A stretch of DNA of 64,000 bases from Crambe crambe (GCA_963924555.1 OZ004589.1:7561405-7625404); one strand, 5' to 3'; positions 12,601 through 25,690 are shown, counted from the stretch's first letter. Notes: a model not told the origin generated them from the letters alone. Numbers and translations: made by a program.

Positions 12601-15600
12601 TGTGGTTTGTAGGTGAGCCCCCACCCTGACTCCATCACGTTCACTCGCTATTCATGCAGCCTCATTTTCTGGTTTGTCCCCAGCCCTGACTTGCTTTGTT
12701 AAGTTAGCTGCACCACCATGTGTGGGAGAGACCATGCAGCAAAACACACTTAATTGACCAACCTTCGTACATACCCAATGAAAGCAGGGCTGCCTTTATG
12801 AGTCCAAACTCTCTATTTCTGCAGCTTGCAAACCTGAACAAGATCCAGACATCTCCTACTCAGGTATACAACTTACATATCATTATGTATATATTTCTCC
12901 CATCACTGCATGCAAGGTAGAGACATGCATGACTTGTGCATGTGTTGATTCTGACCAGCTGCAATGTAGCATGAGGAGCATGGGAAAATGTATTGGATAG
13001 TATACAGTAGTTAGTCAGTGGCATAAACCCCTCACTGCTGCAAGCTGCTGCAGGTGCACAGTTACATAAATGGATTCATCTAGAGTATGTTTGGTCTACA
13101 ATAGACTCACTTAATAATCATGCATCCTATATTACTCCCTTTACTTCACATGCATGTATCATGCATGTATCTGTGGTGTACCTCCTCCAGATAATTAGCT
13201 AACTACAACTCTTACTCACTATGATATGCAGGTCCGCCTCACATCTCTGCCTGCACCGGCTTCCTTAGACCACACCGTGTTCCTTAGGAAGGTAATGTAT
13301 GTATGTATGTATGTATGTATGTATGTATGTATGTATGTATTGTTTTTGCATTTTGCATTATATGTGCCTTATGAGGTAGTGTGTGGCTCGTGTGAACTGT
13401 GGTTTTTGTTTAGTCTTGTTTGTGAAGGGATGTTGGAGTCAGAGTAAGGAGAAGGATGCTGTGTCTTCTTCTTCACAGGAAATCTCCAAGTTTGTTTATG
13501 AACTGCTTGCATTATCATGTGACCTAGCTTGCCTTCATTAATGATTTACAGTCAGCTAGTCCAAGCCCTCCCTGTGTGGAACCAGCACATATATAGTGTG
13601 ATGCCATCTGTTAACTTACATACTTGCACACATACATACATGCATACGTGCACAACACACATACACACTACAGACTGCAGTCAGTTGACTGCACAATTGG
13701 AAGAATTGTCTTTGCATGACATCATGAGAAATGGTGTCTCTAAATATCTTCTCAATGAGACGTAATTTCTGCTGCTCTTTTTAAGGTTGTGGTTATGTTG
13801 GACTAGTTACTGCCAATCAGTAAATTGTCTGAAGTCATTACCGCAAGTATTGATAGGTTAGTTAGCTCTACTTTTTACACTTTGCACCATATGCCTTGTG
13901 TACGGAAACTGTGTCACAGGGAACACAATTTCTTTAGCAACAGGGCAAGGTGAGGCTTTCACATGGTGTTGGCACAGACACACCTTACGCTACACAAAAG
14001 TGTTTATAATTAGATGCCTATCAATTAGCGGGCATGCCTGGAGGCTATGATGTCATGGTCTTCCCTTGTTTGACGTTGGACTGGGCAAGGTTGAGCCGAC
14101 CACACTGCTTTATGTGGAACATGGAAATGTGGTGGTATGCTAAAAAAAGACGCGTGTCATGGAGGCAGACATCACATTCCTTCAAGTATAGCAGTATATA
14201 AGAACAAGAATGATCTCTCTCTCTGTGGTCGACTAACTGCATTGTGGTAGATGGTCCCTCGCCACAGCACCCATTATGCTAATACTCTAATTACTCCATT
14301 GGAAAATTTGAATTCAAAGCTAATGAGGTGATGATGAGTGTGGAATAGGGAAAGACTTGTGGCTAATTGTGGTCCAGTCACCCACCTTACCGCATAAACT
14401 CAGTGTCTTGAGGCAAAGTTAAACGATAATTAGTAGTAAATTATTGAGCTTAAAGTGGCTAGATTTGAAATTGTTGTTGCTGGAGAAGGAGAGTCCCATC
14501 ATTGAGCTCTTGAAGGAGCTCTGTATGTACCACTAAACCCATTTACCTCAGGCCTAATCTACTTTGACCAGCTGGTCAAAAGAGAGTCTTTATATGTTCA
14601 TTGCTAATGATAGAGATTGTATACTTTTTAAGTATGTGGGAGCTGAGACCACTGAGGCCATATCCACAACTTTCTCAGGAAACAGCGAGTAAACAAAGTG
14701 CTTGATATCTCTCAGTGCATGACTTTGCGTCGTTTTGAAATAACCATATATAATACCCCTTTATTTTTTGACCACAAGCTCAAGGTATTATACAGAGACG
14801 TAGGCATGCCATTGTTTAGATGAAGAATTGTTTGGATGAAGGCATGTAGCAGTGAGCCTGTAAACATTGTTTAAATGTTTAGATGAGCATTGTTTAGATG
14901 AAGCTGCAGGGGCTATAGAATGTCCAAGGTCGCAGCAGAAATGTCAGCCATCTCTCTTGCTAGTACTTACATGTATTGCATTGTTATGTAAGAGCATGTA
15001 ACCTCAAAATGATAGCGAAGAGAGGTCAAAATGATTGGTCATTTGAGCTGGGGGTATTATTACTGTGTTGTTTTCTCTGGCCACAACTATTTGTCCCCAA
15101 CTCCGAGTGCATGTTTAGTTACACACATTGTGCAGGTAGCTCAGAGTAGAGACAAACTGCAACATGAGCAGCAGCAAATAATATCAAATGGCCGTATCAG
15201 TTACATGATAAATATTGTGCATGCTTTGCAGAGGACAGGATCTGAGTTGAAGCCTGCAGGCAGCACAGAAGTAGGTCTTCTGGGGCCACACTCCAAAGGT
15301 TCAGCTGCAAGTTTCAAGAAGCTCAGTCGTTTCTTTGGGGAAGATCCTCCTCGTGTGGAGACTCTCGAGAGTTTCTTGGAGGATTTGGGGTACATGCACC
15401 TGCTCCCAGTAAGATGTGGTAGTTAACTTGTGCACGAGTACATGGATTTTGCTGTGGGGTACGTGTTGTCAACAAGGCAACTAATTAGTGATATTGGGTT
15501 GGGCAAGAGATCTAATTGCATTGATTATGTATGTTATCCTGTTACGGAGTTTGTGGTCAACTTCTTATAGGCCATCTTGCACATAAATGGGTTCCCAGTG

Positions 15601-16113
15601 GGTTCCATGGATTGCATTCCACGGTGTATACAGCTCTGTAGCTTTGATCTCCTTGGAGATAGCGTTCATACAGCTATTATTTGTTGACAGTCGGTTAATT
15701 ATCCTTAACTCCTTTTAGAGAAGGTCTAACTATAGGTGTACATGGCCTCAGAGCCAAGCCCTGACCGACTTGAAAGCACCTGCGACACAAAAGATTCCTA
15801 CTCCACTTGATGATTAGGACTAATAGAACTGAGAGAACACTATCTCTATAGTTTGTTTCCTTTGGTAGTGTGCAAACATGTTTACCAAGAACCATGGGAG
15901 CTACTTACCAACAAATTCCATCACTCATTCACAGACTCATTACCTTCCTTTCCGCAGAAATTACGTGAACACAACATCTCATTGGCAGAACTCACTTCCC
16001 TCTCAGAGGCTCATCTGGAAGCCATAGGAGTGCCCCTGGGAGCACGCGTGCGTCTCATGGAAGGAGTGAAGAAACTGGAGCCCGTAGAAAATACTCGACT
16101 CAGACGAGTTTAA
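9611..16113 (+). CDS. Calponin-homology and SAM domain protein with central coiled coils
   Basis: Multi-exon gene with long introns after ~12000. The ATG at 9611 gives a short exon that splices (donor after 9652) to an exon starting near 9704. The first ~110 codons form one CH domain: KWTNQMLSMGGYSDHLVTDL, ADGTTLLKLVQTV, then LQICLDFLHQRSIHFEGVQA and DIESILTVCNALRKHY. This resembles the single CH domain of neuron navigators and implies binding to actin or microtubule-linked partners. A serine/basic linker follows (~10760-11450), then predicted coiled coil (LSALEERVKVLATQFLYERQ at ~11480-11540; RQLAEERIEALERASRQL at ~11640-11690). The last two exons form a SAM domain: ETLESFLEDLGYMHLLP (~15360-15408) joined to KLREHNISLAEL...GARVRLMEGVKKLE (~15959-16085). 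Stop at 16111-16113. I know no standard family with this exact order, and the exons between 12300 and 15200 are uncertain. Confidence 0.68.
13295..13341. repeat. (ATGT)n microsatellite
   Basis: About eleven tandem ATGT/TATG tetranucleotides inside an intron of the CH/SAM gene, next to an exon candidate at ~13226-13290. Confidence 0.95.
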
Positions 16114-16829
16114 GACAACACACAGTGTGTGTGGATGGGCTAGAACTGTTCCTTTAATTCTTTAATGCGCAAATTATTTTGCAATGATTTATTAATGATC
16201 AGTGCAGCCATAATAATTGATGCATCAGCCTTTATGGAATATTCTTTGGAGTTAAGATGATAATAATAAAATTAATAGACTGATAGATAGTGATTGGTAT
16301 GCCAAAAAATAATAATTCTGATTTGTACATTATAAGAGTGAGTGAGTGATTTTGAGTGATGCAGTATAAAAATACATGGAATGCACAATACATACATACC
16401 TGTATTGCAGATCATAAAAAAAAACAAAACATTATGTATGGTAGAGTGCTCTAGTGCTACATGTAGTAAATTAATGGATGTGGTTATACTAAATAGTCTA
16501 AGTAAAGACGCTACATAAAAATGATATCTGATTGGGTTAGTTCTAATACATAAAGGGACATAATCTGTTTAGCAACAAAACTACATGACAGTGACTGGGT
16601 TAGTGTGTCTGACCACAGGAGCACAAGACACATCATGTCAGCAGAGAAAGTTACTTGCAATTTTTGCATGATCTGCAGGTCTTTTTACTAAGGTTCAGTG
16701 GGTAGAAGGACTGGTTGATTGAATGAAGAGAAGACTAGCACTAGTTAGTAGCTATTCAAGAGATGTTTCCAGGTGCCTGCATTGAAAGGAGACAATGAAA
16801 TCATCCAGAGTCACGACGAGAGGAGGGTA
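16114..16829. other. Intergenic 3' ends of the CH/SAM and NFI genes
   Basis: AT-rich stretch with no coding signal, between two converging genes. A forward AATAAA at 16265-16270 could serve the CH/SAM gene, and a reverse AATAAA (TTTATT at 16188-16193) could serve NFI. Nothing else is recognised. Confidence 0.6.
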
Positions 16830-18826
16830 TTACTCACCCTGAGCTGATGTAAGTTGTGTTGAAACCGGAACATAACTGCTGCTCGAGTCTGATTCAGATC
16901 CTGTAAATAATGAACAAGTATGTCTCAATTGCTGTGCGTGTGGGATTGTCTCTAGCACAAACCTGGCAGTGGCAACCCTTCACTCAAGTCGCTCAATACA
17001 TGCAATGGTAGCTTTGGAATAACTTCTCCTTCAGTCAGCAAGTGGTCGGTCTGTGTAGTGGAGTCACAGTCTGGCTGCTCACAAGGACTGGTAGTGCGCG
17101 AGCGATAGTTGACAGCACTAACATCCTTCTCCTGGTAGACAGTGGTGTGAGGGACAGTAGGATTGGAGGGACTGCTGTGTGGAGGGGCTGGAGAATCACT
17201 GCCCACTTGCCTTTCTACTGAAGACACACTAAGAGGTGGCGTGAGGGGAGCAGTCATGTTCCCGTCTTCAACTCTGGAAGGTTGTGGAGGACTAAGTCCC
17301 TGATGGTTTCTAGCATTTGTTACTTGTGAAGGTGTGGTCGCATGATGAGCTGCTAAGTTGTATGCATTGCAGGAGTCAGTAGAGAGTGAGGTATAAGCCG
17401 CAGCAGCTGCAGCGGCAGCAGCAGCAGCAGCTGCCGTGGAGTAGCTGGCATATTGTGAAGGTGTGTAGTTGGCGAGTGAGCCAGAACTGAAGGTGGAGTG
17501 GACTTGGTTTTGTGCACTGACTGGGATATTGCTCTGATAGTGTTCTGCATCTTCTCCACCATAGTGATAGTAAGTGATTGGCTCTGGCTTCATGTACTTC
17601 ACCGAAGGAGGTTGTAAGTGATTGTAGTAAGCACAAGTGTCCATCATGCTGTATGCATCTAGTGCAGCTTGGTGTGCAGATCTTTTCCTGCAGGCGGCTT
17701 GAGGACGATCGTACCATAGCATTGGGTTGTAGAAAGCCTCTGACTCGGTGTAGCCTGAAGTTATCGGTACTGCGCGAATTAAAAGAAAGGGAGCAATATA
17801 ATTGTAGCCTTGTGATTGTAGCTGATATTTACCTCTGTGCTTGTCGTATAACTCTTGGGCACCAAACGCTCCTTTGATCTTGAGGTTTGTCAGTGCTTTT
17901 TCTCTCAATTTCATGTCCTCTTCTCTTCGAATACCTAAATTATGAAATATCTCAAGAGGTGAAGAAACATCCATTTCCTAAACTTACCAGTTGGAGAAAC
18001 AAAGTTGGATAAGTACAGATCCAATTCTTTGACTGTAACTTGAATGTGATTTGGTTGGACACAGAGTCCAGGATTGCGGCAATCTGGAGTTTTTCCAAGT
18101 CGTTCTCCATCAGTCGATTCCAAAGGAAAGGCATGGAATAAAATGGCCATTACTAGATCCAACCTCCAGACTTTATCTGCCTGACGTAAGCAGTCGATAC
18201 GCCTCATTTTCCCCTTCTGATCAGGAGTGGAGAGAACACAGCACGCTTGCATTTGACAAGTCACTGTTTTGAGGAGATATTCACGATGCTCTGGGCGAAT
18301 GTCTTTTCTTAATTTGGCAAGTAGCTGGGAAGCCCATTTTCTTTTGACCTCAGGCAATTCACTGTCCAGTTCCTGTTTGCAATGTCTCTCTTCTTCAGGT
18401 GTCATTCGACGATCATTTTCTAGTAGAACAATCATAAGTAAAGATGCAAGATGTGACGATGAGAAATTTCCATACCTTTGTAGAATTTTCTTTTTCTGGC
18501 TTGAAGATTCAGCCAAGTGTAAGCAAAAGATCGGACATGAGGGAGCAAGGTTTCAATGAATGTTCTCTGCTGATCCTACAGTGAATTAGTTTGCTGCTCA
18601 TGTGCAGTGAAGCATGCAATAGCTCATCAGCTGGCCTATTCTATCAATGTCTTACGGTTTTGTATTCATGTCCTTGCTGCTGGTCTTCAAGTGTAGCACT
18701 GGTTCCAGCAGATGGACTGCTCTGATGGGAAATCATAGTTGCTGATATCGTAGAAGCACAAGGCGAAGGAGCGAAATCTGTAGTTCTCTGTGCTACTGCT
18801 TGCCACGACTGACGGATCTCTGGCAT
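16830..18826 (-). CDS. NFI: Nuclear factor I transcription factor (CTF/NFI)
   Basis: Six exons can be read directly: 18656-18826, 18476-18575, 17988-18419, 17833-17934, 16964-17769 and 16830-16900. NFI proteins are sequence-specific transcription factors that bind palindromic TTGGC sites as dimers. The N-terminal DNA-binding domain (exons 2-3) is strongly conserved: [37 protein letters not shown], then [46 protein letters not shown] and [20 protein letters not shown]. The cysteines expected in the family are present ([17 protein letters not shown]). The long C-terminal exon is S/T/P-rich with a run of about 14 alanines (~17394-17437) and probably acts in activation or repression. The final small exon ends at TAA (16830-16832). 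Vertebrates have four paralogues (A, B, C, X), while invertebrates usually have one, so no letter is assigned. Confidence 0.95.
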
Positions 18827-19056
18827 ATTCTTACTTGCTCAATATAATTTTTCCTATGGAAACTTAGCTTGAAAGAGATAGCTTGCCAGGGTTAGCAGAA
18901 TTATTAGCAATGTACTTGCGAAAGCGTCCTTTTATACTGCACTAGGACTAATTATCATTATTACAGTGACCGCAGCGGTTCTTCCTGCGGAATAATTATT
19001 GCTAATTAATGTATGCGAATGCTTTTGATTCACTGAATTATAATTAAATAACCGGC

Positions 19057-21144
19057 CTAAACGATATTACTGCGGTCCTTCGGAGTAGAGTCTTGAATGG
19101 TTGCTGTTGTTGGTTTAGTGACTGGAGTGGGACTAGAGTTCTGTTCCTTAAATTTGAAGAAAGAGTAGACAATACTTGCTCCTACACTGCAACACACAAA
19201 ACGCAGAGTGATTATTCATCATTGTTGGAGGTCTCAGTGCTATAATTACATGAGGATTGCAGGCCCAAGGCTGCATAGAGACCCCAAGGGGAGGGGAAAC
19301 TTACCTGATATTAATACCAATAAAGTTGTATGGTTCAAATATGTAATCTCCACCAATGAACATACCAAAGTATGTTACCAACACATTCTGTAAGGAAAGT
19401 AAGCAGATATGAAACAAATGTTTCCAGTATTGGGAGGGGAGACACATTCTGTAAGAGGCAGATATTGGGAAGGAAGGATATGGTCAACATACCACAATTA
19501 TATACACGAACAGAAACAAAAGCCATGGAAAATGCATTGGTCAATTAGCAATAGGTGTGTATGAGTGAGAAGTGGGGGAGGAGAGAAGTCCCATAAGTTA
19601 CAAGGAGCATCTTATGGTAGTCACATGAAGGTGGGGTCACTGTTTGCTACTATATTTGGTAACCGACTTTCATGCATCCCACCACAGCGAGAGTGAGGGG
19701 AGACGTAAGTTGGTTTGCCAAAATTGTAGAATACATCAGAAAAAAACTGCATAAATGTAACATTAATTACGATGGTACGACTTTATAAGAACGAATGAAC
19801 ACACCCCATGACACAGGAAAGTAAGAAATTCAGCAAAAAGAATGGGTTAGTCCAGCCTTCATACATATAAGCCTGCGGGGGATTAATACAATCCCACAAA
19901 CAATCATTTCATATAAAGCTATAGACTCACTAGACGAAGTTCTCCAGAGAGAGCTGCTAGAAGAAGAGCAGGCAGAAATGAGAGCAAGGCATTGTAGAAT
20001 AGAATTTCTGATTTGCTCATCTAAAGGTATAGAGGAATCAAAGGTAAGGGTTAAAATGATTTCGAGTCTTGCCTCGGTATTGAGCTTCCGTTTGCTATAG
20101 ATGACTGCAGGGGAAGGAAAGAACAAGAATGCTTGGCAACCAGTCACAATGTAGTGAATGGATCACTACGGGCCATGCCCACTTGCCAAAACTACTGCCG
20201 CTAGGCAACTATTTAACCTCAAACATTAGAGCAGTGTCCCAAGCAACTAGGACGAGTGGGTGCATTGGATAGGTGGCACCTTTAGCTACAACTCTCCTAA
20301 TCCACATCAAACCACTTACTGTTAGCGGCTGTTGTAAAGTTATTCATTAGCACATAGACATAACCCATCAGATCAAAGGCCAAGTCATTCCTACAGTAAA
20401 ACGAAAGTGAGGGATGAGCAAGGGGCTTGGACAACACTTACAGAGCAGCTACCACTGCCCCTCCAACCATGAACAACAGAGTCAAGTTCACCCGTACGGA
20501 TTCATAGCGGCTGGAGAGCAAAGATTCGGTATAATAATGGAGACCAGTATAATGACTTACTCTAGTACATATATCTGTCCAACGGAGATGAAGATGAGAG
20601 AGAAGCGTCTCAAAACAGTGTACATTGGAAGACTGAAAGATATCGAAATGTAAGTTGATGGTTAAGTACGACTATATATTACTTGAGTTTCTTTGTGCTC
20701 CCTAGTCCAAAGATGAGATTCAGAACATAAAAGAGTGGAAGAGGCCACACCTACTTCAGGATACAAATTTAAAATTAGAAATGGACCACCAAGACACTGA
20801 CCTGTTTAGCCTGATTCACACTGGGGTTTGGAAATTGCACGACACGGAATAACTTTCCTACACTAATTACTAGAATAATTGCCAGGATCTAGGAAAAAAA
20901 AGTATCATAAAGGTTTAAAGTCAGGTCAATAAGGCTAACCTGACCCAAACCAAGAATTTGAAAGGACGGGAACCTGGACGAAGGTGGAAGGTCCAATATG
21001 CTTCAGGTCAGCATTGATTTAGACTAACCTATAAGTAGTCAAGACTGTTTTATTGACCACAACAATCAGCAAGGAGCTGAGTCCAAAGAAAAGGGAAGCT
21101 CCCACTTGTTTCAGCATATCCCTCATGTACTTGCTCTTACTCAT
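19057..21144 (-). CDS. SLC35D-type nucleotide-sugar transporter
   Basis: Reverse-strand, multi-exon membrane protein. SLC35D proteins exchange UDP-sugars (UDP-GlcNAc, UDP-glucuronate and others) for UMP across Golgi or ER membranes. The start (ATG at 21142-21144) leads into LFFGLSSLLIVVVNKTVLTT; the next exons give FPSFQILGLGQILAIILVIS, FPNPSVNQAKQVWPLPLFYV, and LNLPMYTVLRRFSI at ~20630-20590, all family signatures. The penultimate exon (~19290-19390) encodes VTYFGMFIGGDYIFEPYNF followed by IGINI, the conserved last helices. The final exon has a polar Lys/Ser/Thr tail ending at TAG (19057-19059). Several middle exons (~19400-20580) are short and I did not resolve every splice site. The D1/D2/D3 subtype and the substrate cannot be told from sequence alone. 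Confidence 0.82.
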
Positions 21145-21329
21145 TCCTCTAATCCCTCACTCCTTTAAACGTCGCTTTACTGCTTCTTGACAACTTTTCC
21201 CTTGCTAAGAACGCGCACAGCCTTACAAGTCACCCTGGATCCACAGGCCATAGTCATAGATGCTTTGTCAATAGTCAAAACCCCACCCCCATTCATGATC
21301 GATCTGGAACTTGTTAAAATTGCTCCGAG

Positions 21330-23334
21330 ATGTATCAGTACAGGAGCAGATGGTTTGTTAAAAAGATTTGCCAGTTGGATTGCAGCAAGTTGAGGTCCTG
21401 TCTTGGCAGCAGTTGGACACACCCTCTACCTAACACCCCCTTTCCAGTTATCAAAAGTGAGGGTCAGCCTTCTTTTTCAACTGAGCAAAGAGCAGCACAG
21501 GAAAAGAACTTGGCACTTTATGGAGAGATTGTTGCAAGGAGGCAAGAGATTTATGACATGCCTGTTAGGAGGGAGGGTTCCAGTGTACCTAAACTGACAG
21601 TTCGGGAGAGATTGTCTCTTCTTGCAGACGAGGGGTCGGAGATGCTAGAGATTGGTTTACTGGCAGGAACGAGGCTTCCGTATGGAGATGTGCCATGTGG
21701 TGGAAATGTTGTGTGTGTGATAGAAGTGTGTGGGGAAAAGTGTTTGGTGTCTGCCAATGATTGGAGTGTGAAAGGTGGTTGTTCCTTCCCCATCACTCTC
21801 AAAAAGCAGCTACGAGCTCAGGAAATAGCACTCCAGAATAGACTTCCTAGCATTTACCTGGTAGATTCGGGTGGTGCCTTCCTCCCATTACAAGTAAGCC
21901 TGCACCCGAATTTGTAATAGTTCACTTTGACTTTGTAAAAATAATAATAGAGTGAAATCTATCCTGACAAGGAGCATGGAGGGAGGGTGTTTCGTAACGA
22001 AGCTGTTCTATCTTCTTTGGGTGTCCCTCAGGTAGGCTGGTATCACAAAATTACAGTTCTTGTGGAACGGTAAAGGGTTGACATCTGTACAAATCTAGAT
22101 TGCTGTGGTGATGGGTTCATGTACTGCTGGCGGTGCTTATGTGCCCACCATGTGTGATGAAGCCGTGATGGTTGAAAATGCAGGCTCGCTCTATCTTGGA
22201 GGGCCACCTCTGGTCAGGGTAGCGACAGGGGAAGTGCTGACCTCAGAGGAGCTGGGTGGAGCCCACGTTCATTGTGCTATTAGTGGATGCACAGATCACT
22301 TTGCTACCTCTGAGCAAGAAGCCATTGAAATTACACGCAGTATAGTGGCTTCTCTGAACTGTTCTTTGAACGAGGGGGTAAGGGGAGTTCCCGAAGAACC
22401 ACCCCTCCACACTCCATCCAACGAAAACTTTGCTTCCTTGATTCCAAACAAACTGAATCAGCAGTGGCCAATGCTAGAAGTAAGATTACACGCTGCTCTT
22501 GTTTTCGTAATAGAATAACTAAAAGTCTATCGTAGCTTATAGCTCGGTTGGTGGATGGAAGCAAGCTGCACCAATTTAAGGAGAAATTTGGCAGCAACCT
22601 GATCACAGGGTTTGCTCGATTAGGAGGGTAAGTCACTGGTTGGACCAGCATCCCATCTCGTCTCCTTCTTTCACTGCAGGTATTTGATAGGATTAGTGGC
22701 AAACCGGGGGAATCTGGATGCCTCGAGTGCCCTCAAGGGTGCTCATTTTGTCCGACTCTGTTCATCAAGACGAGTGCCACTTTTATTTCTAGTGAACACA
22801 CCTTCTGACCCAGATTTTCTGGCTCCGAATGGAAGTGAAGGATCGATGGCAAAGGCTCGAGCACAGATGATGACTGCTGTTGCCACCTCTTCAACACCCA
22901 AGATTACTCTAGTTCTTGGAGGAAGTTTTGGGCCCAGTGCTTATGCCATGGTATGTCGAGTCACACCACTGACTAGCTAAATTATTGGACGTCATTTTGC
23001 CAAGTGTGGCAGAGCCATGCAGCCTCGTTTCATGTTCTGCTGGCCACATGCTGAAATGGGTGTGGCCAGTTCAGATGATCTCGTCGACATGATGGCTGGC
23101 GTGAACAAAGAAGATTTGGAGCAGATGGAATCACTCTATCCTACTTCTGCCTTACTTCATGATGGGGTCATTCTACCTGGTGAAACCAGAAAAGTAAATG
23201 GCTATAATTATAGTAGAATACAGAATGAAGGTTGTTATTCTCTACAGGTCATTAAACAATGCCTGGACATTACTAGCAAGTACTCCCCTACTAGTTACCT
23301 TTCTCAGACTTGTACAGGAGTTTTGCGTATGTAA
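21330..23334 (+). CDS. Divergent MCCC2-like acyl-CoA carboxyltransferase
   Basis: About seven exons. The fold is the carboxyltransferase (beta) subunit of biotin-dependent acyl-CoA carboxylases, closest to methylcrotonoyl-CoA carboxylase beta (leucine breakdown, mitochondrial matrix). Support in order: [20 protein letters not shown] with [20 protein letters not shown] (~21755-21870), [14 protein letters not shown] (~22105-22150), [16 protein letters not shown] (~22190-22240), [10 protein letters not shown] (~22600-22630), [18 protein letters not shown] across a splice (~22900-22990), [20 protein letters not shown], and the C-terminal GVLRM. Odd points: the usual GSYGAG loop in the second lobe reads GSFGPS, and the FMVG-type motif after LLFL is replaced by a D/P-rich stretch. 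The ATG at 21330 gives a basic Ser/Arg-rich N-terminus that could be a mitochondrial presequence, but the exact start is uncertain. It may be a paralogue with a changed or lost activity rather than MCCC2 itself. Confidence 0.72.
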
Positions 23335-23380
23335 TTAATTGTTCAAAACTGATAATAAAAGAACACAAGTCTTATTACAG

Positions 23381-25690
23381 CTAGTCCTTCAATCCTTGTA
23401 CTTGACGCATGATAGCATCTAGTTTCTTGCTTTTCTGTTGAAATATTTCTTGCTCTTTGGCAAGTTCTGAGCTTGCCTTTTCAGCTGCCGCTCTTTCCTC
23501 TGCCAAACTCCGCCTGTCATTATCCAACTCTTGACGAATGCGAGACACCCAAGAATCATTTTGTTCCTGGTGGTTATTGATCATCTCTTTCAATTCCTGA
23601 TGGAAATGATTAGATGAGACCCGAGCGATGGTGCACGTCTATCTTTACCTGTTGCTGTCTTTCATACAACTCGTAGTGGGCTTTCTTTTCGGCTTCAAAA
23701 GCAGCTCTCTCTGACTCCATAGTAGCAGTGGCTCTGTACCAGAAAAGTAGCAGATTATCTCGCATGTAACAGAGCCCGGCAGGGACTTACACATCAAGTT
23801 GATGGAATCTCTCAGAAAGAGTGTCAAACATCTCATTGATTTTCTTGATGTAAGTACTGCGCAACTCTTCAAAGTCACGAGGTTTTGGAGTCTTGGGAGG
23901 AGCTGGAGTGATGACCTTTCGTGGAGCTGGAATGGGTGTGGAAGTGCTATAGCGAACCCTGGGGACTGGAGTAGGCTCAAACTTGACAGACGGCACTGGA
24001 ACGATAACGGCCACTTTGAATACACCATAGCTAAGTGCTGGTAATAAAAGACAAAAACAAAGCAAACGAAACAACACCTGTAATAGAGATGGACCAAACA
24101 TCATTGAACTCGTCCTCTGTATTCTGACCAGCCAATATATAGAGCTATTAAAAAGAAGAAGAAGTCAATTTGTAGGCCAGTCTCATTATGTGTTACCTTA
24201 TCTCTGTAGAGAATAGCAGAGTGGGCATAACGTGCAGGTGGCAATGAGTCTCCCGACACATTTGCAGACTGCCACTCAATAGCACCTAACAAAGTGTGTA
24301 GTCTAAAACTAAATGACGAGAGTGAGAAATATGGCCTCACTCTGTGACAAATCTACACAATGAAGGTCTGCAAAACACTCCTCTCCTCCTCTGGTTCCAC
24401 TAAATCCTCCAAACTGGACAAGGTACTGTGGAGTGCAGTCATCTATAATCGATCCAATTATAAGCTGTTATCAAGACTTACTGTGTCAGTAATGCAGTTG
24501 ATGGTGGCATAGTCCCTAGGCACGGGAACCACATCTCCATTGGGTTGAAGCTGACTCCAGTTGTAACTGGCCAGATCCAGAGCATGGATATCATTAAACC
24601 ATAACTCCTCACTGCCACTACCAGTCAAGACAAACATCTTTCCCATGGCCACAGCTGCCACATGATCACATCTTATCACAAGGCAAAAAAGAGAGTACAG
24701 TTTAGGATTGGGATCAGTACATCTCTACCTGGGAGGTGGAACTGTCCCCGAGGACGTGATCTCTTCCCACTCCAGTGAACCTGGGATCGATCATATATAC
24801 CTGTTACCAAGTAGTTTCTGCTCTGATAACTTACTGAAATCGAAAGAATGAAGGGTGTTTTGAGCTTTTCCATTCAATATCCCTCCAAATATAATTAGTT
24901 TATTCTCATATACCACAGTAGACGAACTCTGGGCTTTAGGGGCAGGGCCTGAAGTGGACAGTCTTTCCCATGTTGCACCAGCTGCAAGCAAAGTACATTG
25001 CGTAGGATACTGTTAAGTCTCGGGGGGATACTAATGACACTGACACGTGATATATACTTTACCTGGCGTAAGAAGAAAGACACCTTCCGCACAAATCAAA
25101 GAGCCTTCTTCATCAACTCCACCAAACAAGCACAGTTTATCATCTAGAGGACTTTTATGAAATGTTTATTATAACTGCATTATCAATAATAAGTATTGTT
25201 ATCATTATCATTAGCAAGTTCTATAGCCATCAAGTTTCAGTGTCCAATACAGTATTTAACAAACACACACCTGATGGTGGCTCCTTCTCGAGCTGAAGGC
25301 ACATTTCCTGTCTGTTGTATACACTGCCACTCCAGGGGGATCTTTTCCACTGACGAAATAGTTATGGCCATCAGCAGTTAGCTAGCTAATACAATCATTC
25401 AAACTGGTCTGCTTACAGTTGAGGGAAAATAAATCACCATGATAAGTCGTCGTCGCCTCTTCACTGCTGCTTGCTCCTCCAAATAGATAAATAGTCTCAC
25501 CGAGGAGTGTTGCAGCTTGGCTGTATCTAAAATGACAATGGCTGTATCTCAAATTACTAACAACCACATCAAGAGCGCCAATTACTTTTTTAGCCGCTAC
25601 ATACCTGGTGGAGGGAGGCGTGCCTCCGAATTTCAATCCTTCCCACTGCCCAAATTCTACTTTACTGACTGTATGTTCTGCTGTAGCCAT
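23381..25690 (-). CDS. Kelch-repeat protein with proline-rich linker and C-terminal coiled coil
   Basis: Reverse-strand, multi-exon gene starting at ATG 25688-25690. The N-terminal ~350 residues show about five or six kelch blades, each with a PxxR/GG pattern: TPPSTRYVAAKKV, RYSQAATLLGETIYLFGGAS (~25460-25510), KAQSSSTVVYENKLIIFGGI (~24870-24930), DHVAAVAMGKMFVLTGSGSE (~24615-24670) and PPARYAHSAILYRDKL (~24200-24240). A proline-rich linker follows (~23880-23990, repeated PTP/PAP), then a long charged coiled coil ending at 23381 (SWVSRIRQELDNDRRSLAEE). The kelch propeller would bind a partner and the coiled coil would give dimerisation. It resembles Rab9-effector/tip-elongation-type kelch proteins in layout, but I do not recognise an orthologue. 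It converges on the MCCC2-like gene with 46 bp between stops. Confidence 0.7.

Noticed and set aside
14805-14910. Repeated ATTGTTTAGATGA motif in a CH/SAM intron
   Set aside because: Three or four irregular copies in ~100 bp; ordinary simple-repeat drift.
21177-21422. 81-codon reverse frame upstream of the SLC35D start
   Set aside because: No family resemblance, and it overlaps the 5' part of the MCCC2-like gene; probably a chance open frame.
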